The notes: generated by a model from the sequence alone, not told the origin. DNA of 64,000 bases from Agrococcus jejuensis (GCF_007679035.1 NZ_VEFR01000003.1:310001-374000); one strand, 5' to 3'; shown: positions 27,820 to 37,546, counted from the first letter of the stretch. Translations and numbers: made by a program.

Positions 27820-30495
27820 TTGGCAGACGGCACGAAGCTCGTCATCGTCGAGAGCCCTGCGAAGGGCAAGACGATCGAGCGCTACCTCGGCGAGGGCTAC
27901 AAGGTCCTGGCATCGGTCGGGCACATCCGCGACCTCGTGAGCCCCCGCGACCTCCCTGCGGACATGAAGAAGGGTCCGTTCGGCAAGTTCGCCGTCGACG
28001 TCGACTCCGCCTTCGAGCCGTACTACGTCGTCAACGACGACAAGCGCAAGACGGTCACCGAGCTCAAGAAGGCGCTCAAGGACGCCGACGAGCTCATCCT
28101 CGCGACGGATGAGGACCGCGAGGGAGAGGCCATCGCGTGGCACCTGCTCGAGGTGCTGAAGCCCAAGGTCCCCGTGCAGCGCATGGTCTTCCACGAGATC
28201 ACGAAGGAGGCCATCGAGCACGCACGCGACAACACGCGCCAGCTCGACATGGACCTCGTCGACGCGCAGGAGACCCGACGCATCCTCGACCGTCTCTACG
28301 GCTACGAGGTGAGCCCCGTGCTGTGGCGCAAGGTGCGGCAGGGCCTGTCGGCCGGTCGCGTGCAGTCGCCCACGGCGCGCCTCATCGTCGACCGCGAGCG
28401 CGAGCGCATGGCCTTCGTGCCGGCCGCCTACTGGAGCCTCGCCGCGACGTTCGACGCGGAGGGCAAGGAGTTCCTCGCCCGCCTCGTGCGCCTCGACGGC
28501 GCGCGCGTCGCGACCGGCTCCGACTTCGACGACCGCGGCCAGGTCAAGGGCGTGCGCACGATCCTCGACGCCGAGGCCGCCGCCTCGCTCGCCGAGGAGC
28601 TCGAGGCATCGGCCTTCGAGGTCGCGAGCGTCGAGTCGAAGCCCTACCGTCGCCGCCCCTCGGCGCCCTTCACGACGTCGACGCTGCAGCAGGAGGCCGG
28701 CCGCAAGCTGCGCTTCTCGGCGAAGCAGACGATGTCGGTCGCGCAGTCGCTCTACGAGAACGGCTACATCACCTACATGCGCACCGACTCGCCGTCGCTG
28801 TCGGCGCAGGCGATCTCGGCCGCGCGCACGCAGGCCGTCGCCCTCTACGGCGACGGTGCCGTGCCGCAGGCGCCGCGCCTCTACTCGGGCAAGTCGAAGT
28901 CGGCGCAGGAGGCGCACGAGGCCATCCGCCCGGCCGGCGACGCCTTCTCGACGCCGAAGTCGCTCGCGGGGAAGCTGACCGACAACGAGCAGCGCCTCTA
29001 CGACCTCATCTGGAAGCGCACGGTCGCGAGCCAGATGATCGACGCGACCGGCCAGACGGCCACGATCACGATCGCGTCGGCGAAGACGAGCCGCGGCGTC
29101 GCCGAGCTCACCGCATCCGGCACCGTCATCACCGAGCCCGGCTTCCTGCAGGCGTACGAGGAGGGCAAGGACGTCGATCGCTACGCCGACGACGCCGAGC
29201 AGGATGCGACGCTGCCCGACGTCAAGGCGAAGGACGCCCTCGGGCTGAAGAGCCTCGACCGCAAGGATCACGTCACGACGCCCCCGCCGCGCTACACCGA
29301 GGCGAGCCTCGTCAAGGCGCTCGAGGAGCTCGAGATCGGTCGACCCTCGACCTACGCGTCGATCATCGACACGATCGTGCGCCGCGGCTTCGTCACCGTG
29401 CGCGGCGGCGCGCTCGTGCCCGAGTGGATCGCGTTCGCGACGATGAACCTGCTCGAGGAGCACCTCGGCCAGTACGTCGACTACGACTTCACCGCCGAGA
29501 TGCTCGCCGACCTCGACCGCATCGCCGACGGCGACGCCGATCGCGTCGAGTGGCTCACGCGCTTCTATCGCGGCCACGACGGCAAGCCGGGACTGCGCGA
29601 CGTCGTGGGCAACCTCGGCGAGATCGACGCGCGTGCCGTGAACTCCATCGACCTCGGCGAGGGCGTCACGCTGCGCGTCGGCCAGTACGGCCCCTACCTC
29701 GAGCGCACCGACGAGCAGGGCACGATCCAGCGCGCGAACGTGCCGGAGGAGCTCACGCCCGACGAGCTCACGCTCGTGCGCGCCCAGGAGCTGCTGGATG
29801 CGCCGCCCGTCGAGGAGCGCGTGCTGGGCGAGCACCCCGAGACCGGCAAGTCGATCATCGTGAAGGACGGCCGCTTCGGCCCGTACGTGCAGGAGGTCGA
29901 GCCCGAGCCCGAGACCCCGGCCGAGCCGCAGCTCACGAAGACGGGCAAGCCCAAGCGCGTGCCGAAGCCGCCGAAGCCCCGCACGGCCTCGCTCTTCAAG
30001 ACCATGACGCCCGAGTCGATCGACCTCGACGCTGCCGTCGCGCTGCTGTCGCTGCCGCGCACGATCGGCGTCGACCCGGCCGACGAGTCCGCGACGCCCA
30101 TCACGGTGCGCAACGGCCGCTACGGCCCGTTCATCACGAAGGGCGACGAGACGCGCTCGCTCGACAGCGAGGACGAGATCTTCACGATCACGCTCGAGCA
30201 GGCGATCGAGAAGCTCGCGCAGCCGAAGTACGGCGCTCGCCGCCAGTCGTCGGCCCTCGCCGAGTTCGACGCGGATCCCGTGAGCGGCAAGCCGATCAAG
30301 GTCAAGGACGGCCGCTTCGGCCCGTACGTGACCGATGGCGAGACGAACGCGACGATCCCGCGCGGCGAGGAGGTCTCGGCCGTCACGTTCGAGCGCGCCG
30401 TCGAGCTGCTGCAGATCAAGCGCGACAAGGGCCCTGCGAAGAAGCCCGCGGCGCGCAAGGCACCCGCCAAGCGACGCACGCCCGCCAAGAAGTAG
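27820..30495 (+). CDS. topA: DNA topoisomerase I
   Basis: Type IA enzyme that relaxes negative supercoils. With the TTG start at 27820 (GGAAGGA 9 bases upstream) it has 891 residues; the frame stays open 63 bases further upstream without a ribosome site. The Toprim domain holds VIVESPAKGKTIERYL and ATDEDREGEAIAWH. The active-site Tyr is in NGYITYMRTDSPSLS (about residue 319). Several C-terminal repeats share KDGRFGPYV or NGRYGPFI, the actinobacterial zinc-free C-terminal domain. It ends in a Lys/Ala/Pro-rich tail (about 865-891) that probably adds DNA binding and processivity. tmk follows after 5 bases. Confidence 0.97.
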   Translation: MADGTKLVIVESPAKGKTIERYLGEGYKVLASVGHIRDLVSPRDLPADMKKGPFGKFAVDVDSAFEPYYVVNDDKRKTVTELKKALKDADELILATDEDREGEAIAWHLLEVLKPKVPVQRMVFHEITKEAIEHARDNTRQLDMDLVDAQETRRILDRLYGYEVSPVLWRKVRQGLSAGRVQSPTARLIVDRERERMAFVPAAYWSLAATFDAEGKEFLARLVRLDGARVATGSDFDDRGQVKGVRTILDAEAAASLAEELEASAFEVASVESKPYRRRPSAPFTTSTLQQEAGRKLRFSAKQTMSVAQSLYENGYITYMRTDSPSLSAQAISAARTQAVALYGDGAVPQAPRLYSGKSKSAQEAHEAIRPAGDAFSTPKSLAGKLTDNEQRLYDLIWKRTVASQMIDATGQTATITIASAKTSRGVAELTASGTVITEPGFLQAYEEGKDVDRYADDAEQDATLPDVKAKDALGLKSLDRKDHVTTPPPRYTEASLVKALEELEIGRPSTYASIIDTIVRRGFVTVRGGALVPEWIAFATMNLLEEHLGQYVDYDFTAEMLADLDRIADGDADRVEWLTRFYRGHDGKPGLRDVVGNLGEIDARAVNSIDLGEGVTLRVGQYGPYLERTDEQGTIQRANVPEELTPDELTLVRAQELLDAPPVEERVLGEHPETGKSIIVKDGRFGPYVQEVEPEPETPAEPQLTKTGKPKRVPKPPKPRTASLFKTMTPESIDLDAAVALLSLPRTIGVDPADESATPITVRNGRYGPFITKGDETRSLDSEDEIFTITLEQAIEKLAQPKYGARRQSSALAEFDADPVSGKPIKVKDGRFGPYVTDGETNATIPRGEEVSAVTFERAVELLQIKRDKGPAKKPAARKAPAKRRTPAKK

Positions 30496-30500
30496 GCGCC

Positions 30501-31127
30501 GTGGCAGGGCTCTTCGTCACGCTCGAGGGCGGCGACGGCGCAGGCAAGTCGACGCAGTCGGCGATGCTCGCCGAGTGGCTGCGCGGCGAGGGGCGCACGG
30601 TCGTGACGACGCGCGAGCCCGGGGGCACCGACCTCGGCGTCGAGATCCGTCACCTCGTGCAGCACCGCCGCGGCCACGTCGCACCGCGCGCCGAGGCGCT
30701 GCTGTACGCCGCGGATCGCGCGCACCACGTCGCGACGCTCGTGCGCCCCGCGCTCGAGCGCGGCGACGTCGTGCTGCAGGACCGCTACCTCGACTCCTCG
30801 GTGGCGTACCAGGGCGCGGGCCGCGTGCTCGGCACCGACGAGGTGCGCGACCTGTCGCTGTGGGCCGTCGACGGGCTGCTGCCCGACCTCACGATCCTGC
30901 TCGACCTCGATCCCGCGGAAGGGCGGCGCCGCATGGCCGAGCGGGTCGACGCGCCGTACGACCGGCTCGAGGAGGCGCCCGACGACCTCCACGCGCGCGT
31001 GCGCGCCCAGTACCTCGCCCTCGCCGCCGCCGAGCCCGAGCGCTTCCTCGTCGTCGACGCCGCCGGCAGCCCCGACGAGATCCACGCCGCCGTGCGCGCA
31101 CGCGTCGCCGCGGTGCTGGAGGGCTGA
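30501..31127 (+). CDS. tmk: Thymidylate kinase
   Basis: Phosphorylates dTMP to dTDP. The 208-residue P-loop kinase has LEGGDGAGKSTQSAMLAEWL, the TREPGGTDLG motif, DRYLDSSVAYQGAGR and a lid-like region. GTG at 30501 lies 5 bases after the topA stop. It lies between topA and holB in a run of replication genes. Together with Tdk (16832-17431) it completes thymidine salvage to dTDP. Confidence 0.96.
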   Translation: MAGLFVTLEGGDGAGKSTQSAMLAEWLRGEGRTVVTTREPGGTDLGVEIRHLVQHRRGHVAPRAEALLYAADRAHHVATLVRPALERGDVVLQDRYLDSSVAYQGAGRVLGTDEVRDLSLWAVDGLLPDLTILLDLDPAEGRRRMAERVDAPYDRLEEAPDDLHARVRAQYLALAAAEPERFLVVDAAGSPDEIHAAVRARVAAVLEG

Positions 31128-31128
31128 G

Positions 31129-32280
31129 ATGACGACGGATCCCTGGGGCGAGATCATCGGCCAGGACGACGCCGTCGCCACCTTGCGCCGCGCGGCCGCA
31201 TCGCCCGGCACGTCGGCGATGACGCACGCGTGGCTCATCACGGGGCCGCCGGGGTCGGGGCGCTCGAACCTCGCGTTCGCGTTCGCGACGGCGCTGCTGT
31301 CGCCCGCGGGCACGATCGACGAGCGCGTCGCCATCCAGGTCGCGGCGCGCACGCATCCCGACCTCGTCGTGCTCGCGACCGAGGGCGTGACGATCAAGAT
31401 CGACGCCGCGCGCGACGCCGTGCAGCGGGCGTCGATGTCGCCCGCGTCGTCGCGGCACCGCGTCGTCGTGGTCGAGGATGCGGACCGCATGGTCGAGCGC
31501 ACGTCGAACACGCTGCTGAAGGCGCTCGAGGAGCCGCCGGAGGACACGGTGTGGATCCTGTGCGCCCCCGGCGAGTCCGACCTGCTGCCGACGATCCGCT
31601 CGCGCGTGCGCACCGTCTCGCTCGGCGTGCCCGACCCTGAGGCCGTGGCGCGGCTGCTCGTGGAGCGCGACGGCGTCGACCCCGCGCTCGCAGCGCAGGT
31701 CGCACGCGAGGCGCAGAGCCACATCGGCATGGCGCGCAGGCTCGCGACGAACGACGAGGCGCGGGCGCGGAGGGCGGAGACGCTCGACCTGGCGCTGCGC
31801 GTGCAGACCGCGGGGCACGCGGTGCTCGCCGCCGCGCGGTTCGTCGAGATCGCCGGCGCCGACGCCGAGGCGCTCGGCGCCGACCAGGACGCGGCCGAGC
31901 GCGACCAGGCGCTGCGCCAGATGGGCATCGCGCCCGGCGGCACGGTGCCGCCGCAGCTGCGCAAGCAGCTGCGCGAGCTGGAGTCGCTGCAGAAGGAGCG
32001 CGCCAAGCGCGGCCTGCGCGACGGCGTCGACCGCATCCTCGTCGACCTGCTCTCGCTCTTCCGCGACATCCTCCTGACGCAGCTCGGCGTCGCGCACGAG
32101 CTCGTGAACGCGGCGCAGCAGCCGCGCATCGAGGAGGCGGCCCGGGGTCGTCGCCCCGAGGACTCGCTCGCGGTGCTCGACGCCATCCAGGTGGCGCGCG
32201 AGCGGATCGAGGCGAACGTGCCGGCGCTGCTGGCGCTCGAGGCGCTGCTCGTCGTCGTCGCCGCGCCCGACGAGCGCTGA
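31129..32280 (+). CDS. holB: DNA polymerase III subunit delta'
   Basis: Clamp-loader subunit, 383 residues, starting one base after the tmk stop. IIGQDDAVATLRRAA and the AAA+ core match DnaX-like loaders. The P-loop reads ITGPPGSGRSNLAF with Arg for the usual Lys, as expected for a subunit that does not hydrolyse ATP. VVEDADRMVERTSNTLLKAL and EEPPEDTVWILCA are the Walker B and sensor regions. The C-terminal collar domain (about 240-383) is helical. Confidence 0.94.
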   Translation: MTTDPWGEIIGQDDAVATLRRAAASPGTSAMTHAWLITGPPGSGRSNLAFAFATALLSPAGTIDERVAIQVAARTHPDLVVLATEGVTIKIDAARDAVQRASMSPASSRHRVVVVEDADRMVERTSNTLLKALEEPPEDTVWILCAPGESDLLPTIRSRVRTVSLGVPDPEAVARLLVERDGVDPALAAQVAREAQSHIGMARRLATNDEARARRAETLDLALRVQTAGHAVLAAARFVEIAGADAEALGADQDAAERDQALRQMGIAPGGTVPPQLRKQLRELESLQKERAKRGLRDGVDRILVDLLSLFRDILLTQLGVAHELVNAAQQPRIEEAARGRRPEDSLAVLDAIQVARERIEANVPALLALEALLVVVAAPDER

Positions 32281-32336
32281 CCAGCCCGCGTCCGGCCGTG
32301 CGCCCGTAGCATGAGCGCGGACGAAGGGACCCCTCC

Positions 32337-33932
32337 ATGGCATCGAGGCTCCGCCGCAGCGGCATCGCCGTCGCGCTCGCAGCATCCATCGCGGTCGCGC
32401 TCTCGGGCTGCATCGTGCTGCCGCCGAGCCTCGTCCCGGGCCCGGGCGGCACGACGCCGACGACGCCCGCGAGCGGCCAGCCCCTCGACTTCACGCCGAC
32501 GGGCGAGGACGTCGATGCCGGCCTCGAGCCGTACTACGCGCAGGACGTCGACTGGACCCTCTGCGCCGGCGGCTACACGTGCGGCACGATCGACGCGCCC
32601 ATGGACTGGTTCACCCCCGAGGACGGCCGATCGATCGAGGTGAGCATGATCGTGCGCCCCGCCGACGGCGAGGTGTGGGGCTCGATGCTCTACAACCCCG
32701 GCGGTCCCGGCGGCTCTGGCCTCGACTACGTGCAGCAGTACGCCGACTACCTCGTCGCGCCCGAGGTGCTCGAGCACTACAACCTCGTCGGCTTCGACCC
32801 CCGCGGCGTCGGCCAGTCGACGCCCATCACCTGCTACGACGACCCGTCGACCCTCTACGACTACCTCTGGGAGATCCCGGAGGGCCCGGCGCCCGAGCCG
32901 CTGTCGGACGAGGCGCTGCAGCAGCAGCTCGACGACGCCGCCGAGTTCGGCGACGCATGCCTGCAGTACACGGGCGAGGCGCTGGAGTTCATGGGCACCG
33001 AGCAGGCCGCGAGCGACATGGACCTCATCCGCGCGCTGCTCGGCGAGGACCACCTGCAGTACCTGGGCGTCTCGTACGGCACGCTGCTGGGCGCGACGTA
33101 CGCCGACCTCTTCCCCGACCACGTGGGCCGCTTCGTGCTCGACGCCGCGGTCGCGCCCGACGCGACCGACGCCGAGGGCACGCTCTTCCAGGCGGGCGGC
33201 TTCGAGCTCGCGCTGCGCAACTGGATGGCCGACTGCCTGAGCGTGGGCACGTGCCCGTTCACGGCGGGCGACGTCGACGGCGGCATGCAGCAGGTCGGCA
33301 CGCTGCTCAGCGACCTCGAGGCATCGCCGCTCGAGGCGACCGACGGCCGCCGGCTGGGATCCAGCTCGATGTTCACGGCGGTCGCGGCGAACCTGTACTC
33401 GCCGCAGCAGTGGAGCACGCTGCGCTCGGTGTTCGCCGACGTGCTGAACGGCTCCGCCGACTCGGCGTTCGTCGAGGCCGACCGCTACTACGGCGTGAAC
33501 CCCGACGGCACGTTCGCCGACAACTCGTTCGAGGCCCTCATCGGGGTCAACTGCCTCGACGCACCCGCCGTGACCGACTTCGCCGAGGTGCGCGCGAACG
33601 CCGAGGCGATCCGTGCGGTGGCGCCGACGCTGTGGCAGCAGTTCTCGGGCATGTCGACGTGCGCGGCCTGGCCGTTCGCGGCGACGCGCGAGCCGCACGT
33701 CATCACGGCGCCGGGCGCCGAGCCGATCATCGTCATCGGCGGGCTCAACGACCCGGCGACGCCGTACGAGCAGTCGGTGTCGCTCGCGGAGCAGCTCTCC
33801 AGCGGCGTGCTCATCTCGGTGGATGCCGAGGGCCACTCGCAGTACAACCAGGGCAACGCGTGCGTCGACGACCCGGTGAACGAGTACTTCCTCACCGGCA
33901 CGGCGCCGTCGGGGGACATCGACGGCTGCTGA
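32337..33932 (+). CDS. Secreted alpha/beta hydrolase lipoprotein, TAP-like C-terminus
   Basis: An exported hydrolase, 531 residues, probably a peptidase or esterase of the SCO7095/tripeptidyl aminopeptidase group. Residues 1-25 form a lipoprotein signal ending in the lipobox LSGC. The alpha/beta domain has LYNPGGPGGSGLDYVQQ (oxyanion region), FDPRGVGQST and the nucleophile Ser in LGVSYGTLLGATYADLFPDH. The C-terminal TAP-like domain carries the acid in GGLNDPATPYE and the His in DAEGHSQYNQG. Several Cys pairs suggest disulfides outside the membrane. ATG at 32337 has GAAGGGA 7 bases upstream. Confidence 0.93.
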   Translation: MASRLRRSGIAVALAASIAVALSGCIVLPPSLVPGPGGTTPTTPASGQPLDFTPTGEDVDAGLEPYYAQDVDWTLCAGGYTCGTIDAPMDWFTPEDGRSIEVSMIVRPADGEVWGSMLYNPGGPGGSGLDYVQQYADYLVAPEVLEHYNLVGFDPRGVGQSTPITCYDDPSTLYDYLWEIPEGPAPEPLSDEALQQQLDDAAEFGDACLQYTGEALEFMGTEQAASDMDLIRALLGEDHLQYLGVSYGTLLGATYADLFPDHVGRFVLDAAVAPDATDAEGTLFQAGGFELALRNWMADCLSVGTCPFTAGDVDGGMQQVGTLLSDLEASPLEATDGRRLGSSSMFTAVAANLYSPQQWSTLRSVFADVLNGSADSAFVEADRYYGVNPDGTFADNSFEALIGVNCLDAPAVTDFAEVRANAEAIRAVAPTLWQQFSGMSTCAAWPFAATREPHVITAPGAEPIIVIGGLNDPATPYEQSVSLAEQLSSGVLISVDAEGHSQYNQGNACVDDPVNEYFLTGTAPSGDIDGC

Positions 33933-33955
33933 ACGTCGCGTCGATTCGGTGCAAG

Positions 33956-33972
33956 GTTGCAGTGACTGCAAC
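33956..33972. promoter_or_regulatory. TetR-type operator GTTGCAGT-G-ACTGCAAC
   Basis: A perfect 8-bp inverted repeat around one central base, ending 9 bases before the TetR-family ATG. Length and symmetry are typical of TetR-family operators, and binding here would block transcription of the regulator itself. Confidence 0.7.
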
Positions 33973-33981
33973 AATGGTGCC

Positions 33982-34578
33982 ATGACGGACGAAGGACTGC
34001 GCGCGCGCAAGCGCCGCCGCACCAGCGCTGCCATCCAGCGTGCCGCCCTCGAGCTCGCCCTCGAGCGCGGCGACCTGCATCCGCCGGTCGACGCGATCGC
34101 GTCGCGTGCCGACGTGAGCCCGCGCACGTTCTTCAACTACTTCGCGACGCGCGACGAGGCGCTCGTGGGGGAGCCGATGCAGTTCCCCGACGACGCCGAC
34201 CCCACCGTCGGCGACGATCTGCTCGACATGCTCGAGACCATCGCGCTGCTCGTGCTCGGCGACCGCGAGCTCGACCGCGACCTCATCCTGCTGCGCCGCG
34301 ACGTCATGCGGCAGCACCCCGAGCTCTTCGCCCGCCGCGTCGTGCAGAGCCACGAGATCGAGCAGCAGCTCATCCGCCTCGCCGAGCGCCGGGCGACGCT
34401 CGACGGCTCCGATCGTCCGCACGAGCGCGGCCGCATCGCCGCGCTCGTCGCCATGGGTGCGCTGCGCGCGGGATGGATGCGCTGGGTCGACCGCGCGGGA
34501 GGCGAGACGCTCGAGGCGGCCGTGCGCGCGACGTTCGACGAAGTGCGCAGCATGGTGCGCACCGCTGCCATCGTCTGA
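33982..34578 (+). CDS. TetR/AcrR-family transcriptional regulator
   Basis: A 198-residue repressor. The N-terminal HTH (about residues 8-55) includes RRRTSAAIQRAALELALERG and ASRADVSPRTFFNYFATRDE, a classic TetR recognition helix. The C-terminal ligand domain (about 70-195) is helical and less conserved; it resembles the TetR_C region of MftR-like and AcrR-like proteins. ATG at 33982 is chosen over the frame's earlier start at 33949 because that one lies inside the operator. It is probably autoregulated. No efflux gene is adjacent, so its other targets are not visible. Confidence 0.92.
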   Translation: MTDEGLRARKRRRTSAAIQRAALELALERGDLHPPVDAIASRADVSPRTFFNYFATRDEALVGEPMQFPDDADPTVGDDLLDMLETIALLVLGDRELDRDLILLRRDVMRQHPELFARRVVQSHEIEQQLIRLAERRATLDGSDRPHERGRIAALVAMGALRAGWMRWVDRAGGETLEAAVRATFDEVRSMVRTAAIV

Positions 34579-34590
34579 CGCCGAGGGCGC

Positions 34591-34621
34591 CGGATCGGGC
34601 GTCGTGCTGCACCCCGATCCG
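34591..34621 (+). terminator. Hairpin after the TetR gene
   Basis: A 9-bp stem CGGATCGGG/CCCGATCCG with a 13-base loop, 12 bases after the stop and before the next promoter region. There is no T-run. It probably ends the TetR transcript. The rest of the gap to 34801 holds a TAGCGT -10-like hexamer near 34718 for the transporter operon. Confidence 0.5.
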
Positions 34622-34801
34622 CTCGACCGCGCATCCTGAGACGCCTGCCGCGCCGCTGCTGGTCACGGTCCGGTCACGACCTCGCCGTCTCGGCGGTCTG
34701 GACCACGGCGCGCCGGTAGCGTACGGGGAACGCGTGCGACGCCGCCGACCCGGTCGGCGTCGGCCGTACGCCCGTCACAGCACCAGACCCAGGAGGTCAC
34801 C

Positions 34802-36466
34802 GTGTCCCGACCCGCATCCCGGCGCCGCGCACTCGCGGCGCTCGCCGGTGGCACCGCAGCAGTCGTCGCGCTCGTCGGCTGCGTGCAGAGCGACCGCGAC
34901 GAGCCCGGCGAGGCCAGCGACGTCGACTCGACGTTCGTCTTCGCCGCCTCGAGCGACCCCGCGAGCCTCGACCCCGCGTTCGCGAGCGACGGCGAGTCGT
35001 TCCGCGTCTCGCGCCAGATCTTCGAGGGCCTCGTCGGCGTCGAGGCCGGCACGGCCGACCCCGCGCCGCTGCTCGCCGAGAGCTGGGAGCAGTCGGACGA
35101 CGGCCTCTCGTACACGTTCCAGCTGCAGGACGGCGTGACCTTCCACGACGGCACCGACTTCGACGCCACCGCGGTGTGCGCGAACTTCGACCGCTGGTAC
35201 AACTTCACGGGCGTCGCGCAGGCCGAGAGCATGGCCTACTACTACACGAGCCTCTTCAAGGGCTACGCCGACAGCCCCGCCGACGCCGTCTACGCGTCGT
35301 GCACCGCCGACGAGGACCTCGTCGCCACCGTCACGCTCGCGAAGCCGTTCGCCGGCTTCATCGCCGCCCTCTCGCTGCCCGCGTTCGCGATGCAGAGCCC
35401 CGCGGCGCTCGAGGAGTTCGGCGCCGACGACGTCGGCGGCACCGAGGAGGCCCCGACGCTCTCCGAGTACGCCACCGGCCACCCCGTGGGCACCGGTCCC
35501 TTCTCCTTCGACTCGTGGGAGGTCGGCTCGCAGCTGCAGCTGAGCGCCTACGACGACTACTGGGGCGAGCAGGGCGACGTGCAGGAGATCATCTTCCGCG
35601 TCATCGACGACCCGACCGCACGCCGCCAGGCGCTCGAGGCCGGCGACATCGACGGCTACGACCTCGTGAGCCCCGCCGACGCGGCAGCGCTCGAGGACGA
35701 CGGCTACCTCATCGAGTCGCGCGACCCGTTCACGATCCTCTACCTCGGCATGAACCAGGCGGTGCCCGAGCTGCAGGACGTGCGCGTGCGCCAGGCCATC
35801 ACGATGGCGATCGACCGCGACCAGCTCGTGTCGCAGACGCTGCCCGAGGGCACCGAGGTCGCCAACCAGTTCATCCCGCCGTCGGTCGCGGGCTACAACG
35901 ACGAGGTCACCGAGTACGAGTACGACCCGGAGGCGGCGCGCCAGCTGCTCGCCGAGGCCGGCTACCCCGACGGCTTCACGCTGCAGTTCAACTACCCGAC
36001 GAACGTCTCGCGTCCGTACATGCCGAACCCGGAGGAGATCTTCACGAACCTCTCCGCGCAGCTCGAGGAGGTCGGCATCACGGTCGACCCGCAGCCGAAC
36101 GCCTGGTCGCCCGACTACCTCGACCGGATCCAGGGCGGTGCCGACCACGGCATCCACCTGCTCGGCTGGACGGGTGACTACAACGACACCGACAACTTCC
36201 TCGGCGTCTTCTTCGGCAGCCAGTCCAACGAGTGGGGCTTCGACAACGAGCAGCTGTTCAGCGACCTCGAGGCCGCGCGTGCAGAGCCGGACCTCGACGC
36301 GCAGATCCCGCTCTACGAGGCGATCAACGAGGAGGTCGCGACCTTCATCCCCGGCGTGCCGCTCGCGCACCCCGCGCCGTCGCTGGCGTTCTCGGAGCGC
36401 GTCGAGTCGTACCCGACGAGCCCGGTGAACGACGAGGTGTTCAACCAGATCGTGCTCACGTCGTAG
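34802..36466 (+). CDS. Oligopeptide-type ABC transporter substrate-binding lipoprotein
   Basis: Extracellular solute-binding protein of family 5 (DppA/OppA type), 554 residues. The signal peptide (RRRALAALAGGTAAVVALVG) ends at a Cys (residue 27) for lipid anchoring. Family features are FAASSDPASLDPAFASDGES, RQIFEGLVGVEAGT, LQDGVTFHDGTDFDATAV, VGTGPFSFDSWEVG and the late VRQAITMAIDRDQLV. The likely ligands are peptides, but this family also carries nickel, sugars and other solutes. GTG at 34802 has AGGAGG 6-7 bases upstream. It is the first gene of an operon with the two permeases, separated from them by an internal hairpin. Confidence 0.94.
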   Translation: MSRPASRRRALAALAGGTAAVVALVGCVQSDRDEPGEASDVDSTFVFAASSDPASLDPAFASDGESFRVSRQIFEGLVGVEAGTADPAPLLAESWEQSDDGLSYTFQLQDGVTFHDGTDFDATAVCANFDRWYNFTGVAQAESMAYYYTSLFKGYADSPADAVYASCTADEDLVATVTLAKPFAGFIAALSLPAFAMQSPAALEEFGADDVGGTEEAPTLSEYATGHPVGTGPFSFDSWEVGSQLQLSAYDDYWGEQGDVQEIIFRVIDDPTARRQALEAGDIDGYDLVSPADAAALEDDGYLIESRDPFTILYLGMNQAVPELQDVRVRQAITMAIDRDQLVSQTLPEGTEVANQFIPPSVAGYNDEVTEYEYDPEAARQLLAEAGYPDGFTLQFNYPTNVSRPYMPNPEEIFTNLSAQLEEVGITVDPQPNAWSPDYLDRIQGGADHGIHLLGWTGDYNDTDNFLGVFFGSQSNEWGFDNEQLFSDLEAARAEPDLDAQIPLYEAINEEVATFIPGVPLAHPAPSLAFSERVESYPTSPVNDEVFNQIVLTS

Positions 36467-36490
36467 CCTCGACGAGCGCATGACCATGGG

Positions 36491-36518
36491 CGGGAGGGGC
36501 CTGCAGAGGCCCCTCCCG
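36491..36518 (+). terminator. Intra-operon hairpin between SBP and permease genes
   Basis: An 11-bp perfect stem CGGGAGGGGCC/GGCCCCTCCCG with loop TGCAGA. It lies between the highly used binding-protein gene and the permeases. Such hairpins usually stabilise the SBP mRNA or partly end transcription so that more SBP than permease is made. Confidence 0.65.
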
Positions 36519-36541
36519 TCCGCACCTGACGAAAGGCCTCC

Positions 36542-37546
36542 GTGCTCCGAGTCATCGGCAAGCGGCTCCTGCTCCTCGTCCCGACCCTCGTCGGACTGAG
36601 CCTGCTGCTGTTCCTCTGGGTCCGCGCCCTCCCGGGCGGACCCGCCACCGCGCTCCTCGGCGAGCGTGCGACCCCTGAGGCCATCGAGCGCATCAACGCG
36701 CTCTACGGCTTCGACCGCCCACTGTGGGAGCAGTACGTCACCTACATGGGACGACTGGTCACGGGCGACTTCGGCGTCTCGATCGAGACGGGCCGGCCCG
36801 TGCTCGAGGAGTTCGCGCGCAGGTTCCCCGCGACGCTCGAGCTGGCGACGTTCGCGATCCTCTTCGCCGTCCTCATCGGCGTCCCGCTCGGCTACCTCGC
36901 GGCGAAGCACTACGGGCGCGCCATCGACCACGGCTCGGTCGTGCTGAGCCTGCTCGGCATCGTCGTGCCCGTGTTCTTCCTCGCCTTCATCCTCAAGTAC
37001 GTCTTCGCGGTGCAGCTCGGCTGGTTCCCGCCGGACGGCAGGCAGGATCCGCGCATCGATGCGACGCACGCCACCGGCTTCTGGGTGCTCGACGGGTTCC
37101 TCACCGGCGAGCTCGACGCCGCCGGCGACGCCTTCCTGCATCTCGTGCTGCCCGGCATCGCCCTCGGCACGATCCCGCTCGCGATCATCGTGCGCATCAC
37201 CCGCGCGAGCGTGCTCGACGTGCTCGGTGCCGACTACGTGCGGACCGCCCGCTCGAAGGGCATCCTCGAGTCGACCATCCGCGACCGGTTCGTGCTGCGC
37301 AACGCGATGCTGCCGGTGGTGACGACCATCGGCCTGCAGGTCGGGCTGCTCATCTCCGGAGCGGTGCTGACCGAGACGGTGTTCGCGTTCGCCGGGGTCG
37401 GGCAGTTCCTCGCCTCGGCGATCTTCGCCCGAGACTTCCCGGTGCTGCAGGGCTTCATCCTCTTCATCGCGGTCGGCTACGCGCTCATCAACCTCGTCGT
37501 CGACGTCAGCTACTCGTTCATCGATCCCAGGGTGCGTGTCCAGTGA
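36542..37546 (+). CDS. Oligopeptide ABC transporter permease (DppB type)
   Basis: Integral membrane permease, 334 residues. The N-terminal TM (VIGKRLLLLVPTLVGLSLLL) and FLWVRALPGGPATALLGERA are the DppB/OppB signature, followed by LYGFDRPLWEQYVTYMGRL. The BPD_transp_1 domain (about 95-330) has six TM helices and the EAA loop around DYVRTARSKGILESTI, which contacts the ATPase. GTG at 36542 follows a GAAAGG box. Its stop overlaps the next gene by 4 bases. Confidence 0.95.
   Translation: MLRVIGKRLLLLVPTLVGLSLLLFLWVRALPGGPATALLGERATPEAIERINALYGFDRPLWEQYVTYMGRLVTGDFGVSIETGRPVLEEFARRFPATLELATFAILFAVLIGVPLGYLAAKHYGRAIDHGSVVLSLLGIVVPVFFLAFILKYVFAVQLGWFPPDGRQDPRIDATHATGFWVLDGFLTGELDAAGDAFLHLVLPGIALGTIPLAIIVRITRASVLDVLGADYVRTARSKGILESTIRDRFVLRNAMLPVVTTIGLQVGLLISGAVLTETVFAFAGVGQFLASAIFARDFPVLQGFILFIAVGYALINLVVDVSYSFIDPRVRVQ

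Noticed and set aside
30120-34136. Open frame of over 1300 codons on the minus strand
   Set aside because: Runs opposite topA, tmk, holB, the hydrolase and the TetR gene. No recognisable domain; low complexity.
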